DNA from: DATBGO01 sp050011895
Lineage (GTDB): Bacteria > Actinomycetota > Actinomycetes > Streptosporangiales > Streptosporangiaceae
DNA: 10,131 nucleotides
Reading direction: 5' to 3'
Assembly (NCBI GenBank): GCA_050011895.1
Contig: JBEKIF010000112.1
Location: forward strand, 1-10,131
Shown piece after piece: positions 7,302 to 10,131 of the stretch. A program made the position numbers and the translations under genes. The notes beneath the pieces were generated by a model. The model saw only the letters and a list, made by a program, of their open reading frames with translations, ran no database searches and was not told the DNA's origin. Each line of letters opens with the position of its first letter. Within the stretch, counting starts at the first letter, position 1.

Positions 7302-7499
7302 ATGCCTCGCATCACGACCCGCGACCACCAGAGGGGGCACAATCCTGAACTTCTTCTCGCTCAAGTCTGCTTTACCGTCCGCAACTTGTGGACGGCTTCC
7401 CCACCGTCGCTCTACCGCGAAGTCCAGCGCGCCGAGCGGGTGGCGAGGCAGCTGGCCTGCGAGACGTTTGACCAGATGGCGGGAGAGCTGAAAGCGTGA
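7302..7499 (+). CDS. Small hypothetical protein coupled to the flavoprotein gene
   Basis: 65 residues if started at the ATG at 7302; an in-frame TTG at 7221 would extend it. I do not recognise a family. The last 40 residues look like real protein, mainly a charged helix: SLYREVQRAERVARQLACET and then FDQMAGELKA. The first 25 are unconvincing and no Shine-Dalgarno precedes 7302. The TGA (7497-7499) overlaps the GTG of the next gene (7496) as GTGA, the usual junction of co-translated genes in this genome, and this is the main support. The real start, or an upstream frameshift that would join it to the preceding coding-like fragments, cannot be decided from the sequence. Confidence 0.4.
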   Translation: MPRITTRDHQRGHNPELLLAQVCFTVRNLWTASPPSLYREVQRAERVARQLACETFDQMAGELKA

Positions 7500-9313
7500 C
7501 AGCGATGGATGAACGGTCGAGTGCCGACGCTGCACCTTGGGCCGGGCGCGGCTCTATGTTCAGCCAGGCCGGCCTGGCCCGGCCGGTGGACTGGGCCACA
7601 CCGCATGATCTGGATCGGCTGCGCGCCAGCCACTCACGCAGACGGCCGGTCAGACCGCTGGCGCCGACCAGCGTCGCATCGCCGCGGCTGGGCGATGAGC
7701 TGTTCGCCCGGCTTCTGTCCTACGGCACGCCGCAGGAGATTCATCGGGGCGATGTCCTGTTCCGTCCGGGCGATGAAGATGCCGATCTGATCGTGGTCGC
7801 CCAGGGTTCGGTGGAGGTTGTTCGGACGGCGACCGCTGACGTGCCAGCCGCGACCGTCGCGGTGGTGGATGCGGGCGGCTTTGTCGGCGAGCTGAACCTG
7901 CTGACCGGACAGAACGTCTACCTCTTGTGCCGGGTGCGGGGGGCCGGGACGGTCTACCGGGTGTCGCCGGAGCGCCTGCGGCAGCTTATGGCCACCGACG
8001 TCGAACTGTCCGACATTGTGTTCAAGGCGCTGATCGCCCGCCGGGAGCTGCTGCAGCGCAGCACCGCCGCCCTGGCGGTGGAGATCGTCGGCGGCGCCAG
8101 GTCGGCGGCGGCGCTGGCGCTGCGGACGTATGCCGCCCGGCAGCGTCTGATCCATCTTTGGTTCGATGCCGACACCCCTGCAGGCCTGGCGATGATGGAG
8201 TCCTCCGGCCTGACCGAGGACGACTTGCCCGCCGTCGTCATGCCCGGTACCACCCTGAAGCAGGCCACGCCGGGTGGCCTAGCCGAGAAGCTGGGCCTGA
8301 GTTACCGTCGTTCTTCCACCAAGCCGGTTGACGTCACGATTGTCGGCGCTGGTCCAGCCGGCCTGGCGGCCGCGGTCTATGGGGCGTCCGAGGGCCTGGA
8401 CACCGTGCTGCTGGACGGCGTCGGCACCGGCGGCCAGGCCGCGGCCAGTTCCCGGATCGAGAACTACTTCGGCTTCCCGTTCGGTCTTTCCGGCGCCGAT
8501 CTGACCGGACTGGCCGTGCTCCAGGCACTGAAGTTCGGTGCCCAGCTGGCCAGCCCCTGCCAGGCGGTAAAGCTCGACACCGACCGGAACGGCGACCTGC
8601 TCCGCCTGCACCTGCAGGGCGGGGAAGTCATCGACAGCAAAGCCGTCGTCATCGCGACCGGCGCCCGCTACCGGGTCCTCCCGCTGGAGCGCTGGCCTGA
8701 CTTCGAGGGCGCGGGGATCTACTACGCGGCCACCGAACTGGAGGCCCGGGGGTGTATGGGCAGCCCGGTCACGGTGGTCGGCGGCGCGAACTCCGCGGGT
8801 CAGGCGGCGCTGTACCTGGCCGGGCGAGGTAGTGAGGTCTCGCTCGTCGTCCGCGGCCCGGATATCGCTGCGGAGATGTCTGCCTATCTCGTCGACCGGC
8901 TGCAAGCCCATCCGCGGGTCACGGTGCGGTGCCGGACCGAGGTTACCCGGCTGGATGGCGGCGACTTCCTCCAGGAAGTCAGCATCACCGACCGGACGAC
9001 GGACAGCACGCAGGCCCAGCTGTGCTCGGGCTTGTTCTGCTTCATCGGCGCCGAACCCGCCACGAGCTGGCTGACCGGGATCGCTGCCGGGGACGATGGG
9101 TTCATCCGGACCGACGTTCAGCTGAACGACGACGATCTCGGGCTGGCCTGGGCCACGCTGGGACGCCGGCCGCTTCCGTTCGAGACCAACATCCCGGGCG
9201 TGTTCGCGGTCGGCGACGTCCACTCCGGCTCGATGAAGCGGGTCGCCGCAGCTACCGGCGAGGGTGCCAGCGCGATCGCCTCAGTCCACAAGGCCATCAG
9301 CACGCTCGTCTAA
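7496..9313 (+). CDS. Cyclic-nucleotide-binding-like / thioredoxin-fold / FAD-dependent reductase fusion lacking CxxC
   Basis: 605 residues, soluble. Residues about 65-185 form a cNMP-binding-like beta barrel (RGDVLFRPGDEDADLIVVAQ, GGFVGELNLLTGQ). Its binding cassette lacks the Arg normally needed for the cyclic-nucleotide phosphate. Residues about 193-272 look thioredoxin/GST-N-like (LIHLWFDADTPAG, then LPAVVMPG with the expected cis-Pro). From 278 on it follows the thioredoxin-reductase flavoprotein fold: FAD dinucleotide motif VGAGPAG (283-289), GGQ (312-314), ATG (387-389), NAD(P) motif VVGGANSAGQAA (427-438) and FAD-binding GVFAVGDVHSGSMKRV. Where classical enzymes carry the redox CxxC (CATCDG-type), this one reads IYYAATELEARGCM, so it cannot use the standard dithiol mechanism. 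It is probably an NAD(P)H-dependent reductase of another partner, with the N-terminal domains as sensor or docking modules. The GTG at 7496 is preferred: GGGAGAG lies at 7481-7487. An ATG at 7505 is the alternative. Confidence 0.92.
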   Translation: MTAMDERSSADAAPWAGRGSMFSQAGLARPVDWATPHDLDRLRASHSRRRPVRPLAPTSVASPRLGDELFARLLSYGTPQEIHRGDVLFRPGDEDADLIVVAQGSVEVVRTATADVPAATVAVVDAGGFVGELNLLTGQNVYLLCRVRGAGTVYRVSPERLRQLMATDVELSDIVFKALIARRELLQRSTAALAVEIVGGARSAAALALRTYAARQRLIHLWFDADTPAGLAMMESSGLTEDDLPAVVMPGTTLKQATPGGLAEKLGLSYRRSSTKPVDVTIVGAGPAGLAAAVYGASEGLDTVLLDGVGTGGQAAASSRIENYFGFPFGLSGADLTGLAVLQALKFGAQLASPCQAVKLDTDRNGDLLRLHLQGGEVIDSKAVVIATGARYRVLPLERWPDFEGAGIYYAATELEARGCMGSPVTVVGGANSAGQAALYLAGRGSEVSLVVRGPDIAAEMSAYLVDRLQAHPRVTVRCRTEVTRLDGGDFLQEVSITDRTTDSTQAQLCSGLFCFIGAEPATSWLTGIAAGDDGFIRTDVQLNDDDLGLAWATLGRRPLPFETNIPGVFAVGDVHSGSMKRVAAATGEGASAIASVHKAISTLV

Positions 9314-9401
9314 CGACAGACGCCCCCGGGCCTCCAACTCGAGAGCTCTGGAACCCGCCGGTCGCTACTGCTTCATCCGAGGCTCCACCTGCCACCCCAA
9401 A

Positions 9402-9938
9402 TCAACGCGTCCGCCTCCGGTCAAGTGCCAGCGGCACTATCTCCGCGTTATCTGCACAGAGCGATCCGCACAGAATCAGATCGTTTGCGTTCGGCCACGT
9501 AGGCAAGCGGTCTGGCTTAGCCCGATGCCGGTCAGCGCCCAGGACGCGAGCAGGTACAGCATCCTGGCTGGGCACCAGCTCCCACCGGTCATCGTCAGCG
9601 GGGTCGAGTCCAAGTCGCTCCTTAACCTCCTGGCGGAAGGCGCCCGGGTCGCCGCCCTGTAGAACAGCAACTGCCCGTCCGGGTACAGCTCGGCCATGAT
9701 CGCACGCGTGATCGCGAACGACTCACCGTCGGGGCATCACCACGTCCCTCAGCGCGATCACCTGCCGGTGTGCCCCCACGGCCGCGAACCCGTACCGCCC
9801 GGCCGCTGCGACCTCCAGCACCCCGTCTGCTGCTGAGCCCTGCCGTGCGTACTGCGTCGCCCGCTGGCTGTCCAAGGCCGTGAACTGGATCATCCACAGC
9901 CCCGGCCGGTACTCACGCTCGCCGGCGTCCTGGCCCAT
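9402..9938 (-). pseudogene. Hypothetical protein with two compensating frameshifts
   Basis: Minus strand, 178 residues after repair. The ATG (9938-9936) has an AGGCGG-type ribosome binding site upstream on its own strand. Part 1 (69 residues, to 9732) contains YRPGLWMIQFTALDSQRATQ and AAAGRYGFAAVGAHRQVIAL and ends MP before a premature TGA at 9725-9723. Dropping one base of the GGGG run (9731-9734, plus-strand sense) continues as DGESFAITRAIMAELYPDGQ and LLFYR. Adding one base at the CCC run (9655-9657) then returns to the first frame: GGDPGAFRQEVKERLGLDP and DDDRWELVPSQDAVPARVLG, ending at the stop 9404-9402. All three parts look coding and the two indels cancel. I do not recognise the family. 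It could be a decaying gene or homopolymer sequencing errors. It is convergent with the flavoprotein gene, 88 bases away. Confidence 0.5.
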
Positions 9939-10131
9939 GTGCCTGCCGCCTTTAGGCAGCTTGAGGCCAATCTGGCCCGTGTCAGCGCCCAGAAGGCTGA
10001 GGCCGAAGTAGGCCTCCAGGCCGAGACAACACAACTGGCAGCCCTGAATGCGCTCGCGCAGCGAGCCGCCCAGAGGGTCGGCAGCTGTCCAAGCTGCGGC
10101 CAGCAGATCACCGGTCACGACCTGCTAGCCA
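9939..10131 (+). CDS. Partial protein with coiled coil and zinc-ribbon half-motif, cut by the window edge
   Basis: An open plus-strand frame runs from after a TGA at 9834-9836 to the window end. The part from about 9951 looks coding: an Ala/Gln/Glu-rich heptad-like helix (RQLEANLARVSAQKAEAEVG, ETTQLAALNALAQRAAQRVG) followed by CPSCGQQITGHDLLA. A C-x2-C knuckle after a coiled coil suggests the first half of a zinc ribbon, with the second Cys pair beyond the edge. The family is not recognised. The only usual start codon near the coding part is the GTG at 9939, which has no Shine-Dalgarno and abuts the divergent ATG at 9938, so the fragment may lack its real 5' end through a rearrangement. Antisense frames over the same bases look worse. 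Confidence 0.4.
   Translation, partial: MPAAFRQLEANLARVSAQKAEAEVGLQAETTQLAALNALAQRAAQRVGSCPSCGQQITGHDLLA

Noticed and set aside
7331..7345. GAGGGGG seven bases before a CTG, as a possible start of another frame
   Set aside because: CTG starts are very rare and the resulting frame soon becomes Ser/Arg/Pro-rich and ends before the flavoprotein gene without a conserved look.
8279..9223. Minus-strand open frame of 314 codons opposite the flavoprotein gene
   Set aside because: Antisense to well-conserved FAD/NAD(P) motifs; the translation is compositionally biased and motif-free.
9425..9437. GTGCC-AGC-GGCAC inverted repeat downstream of the flavoprotein gene
   Set aside because: Five-base-pair stem with a three-base loop lying inside the minus-strand reading frame; too weak to call a terminator.

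Overview
The window is high-GC DNA with strongly GC-biased third codon positions, GTG starts and 4-base GTGA/ATGA gene junctions. This fits an Actinomycetota genome, probably a filamentous soil actinomycete; a finer placement cannot be supported from sequence alone. It reads as an accessory region: unrelated full-length genes are separated by eroded or truncated ones. No tRNA, rRNA, CRISPR array, transposase or integrase was seen.

Left part (1-3250): a large plus-strand gene (9-2666) encodes an 885-residue multidomain protein. It starts with a DUF4157 zinc-metallopeptidase-like domain (HELTH), continues with a Cys/His NlpC/P60-like segment and ends with an alpha/beta-hydrolase domain (GHSGG). 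DUF4157 is known from cargo of extracellular contractile injection systems and from polymorphic-toxin-like proteins, so this is a candidate secreted effector or processing enzyme. No injection-system structural gene lies in the window. It is followed by a minus-strand, N-terminally truncated SRPBCC (polyketide-cyclase-like) remnant.

Centre (3230-7046): a compact toxin-antitoxin operon (Phd/YefM-type antitoxin overlapping a VapC PIN-domain ribonuclease) has a tandem AGTAGTAC repeat directly in front of the first ATG, a likely autoregulatory operator. After about 500 bases without a clear gene, an 18-codon reading frame with a strong ribosome binding site overlaps the GTG start of an 851-residue FtsX/MacB-type ABC permease. 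The expected ATPase partner is absent on both sides.

Right part (7047-10131): about 450 bases of broken coding-like sequence lead into a flavoprotein of 605 residues. It joins a cyclic-nucleotide-binding-like domain, a thioredoxin-like fold and a thioredoxin-reductase-like FAD/NAD(P) module that lacks the redox CxxC. Beyond it, a minus-strand gene (9402-9938) is readable as one 178-residue protein only if two opposite single-base indels in short homopolymers are corrected. A plus-strand fragment with a coiled coil and a CPSC zinc-ribbon half-motif runs off the right edge.

No single pathway links these genes. The most notable items are the three-module DUF4157 protein, the cysteine-less reductase fusion, the orphan permease with its coupled mini-frame, and the compensating frameshifts near the right end.
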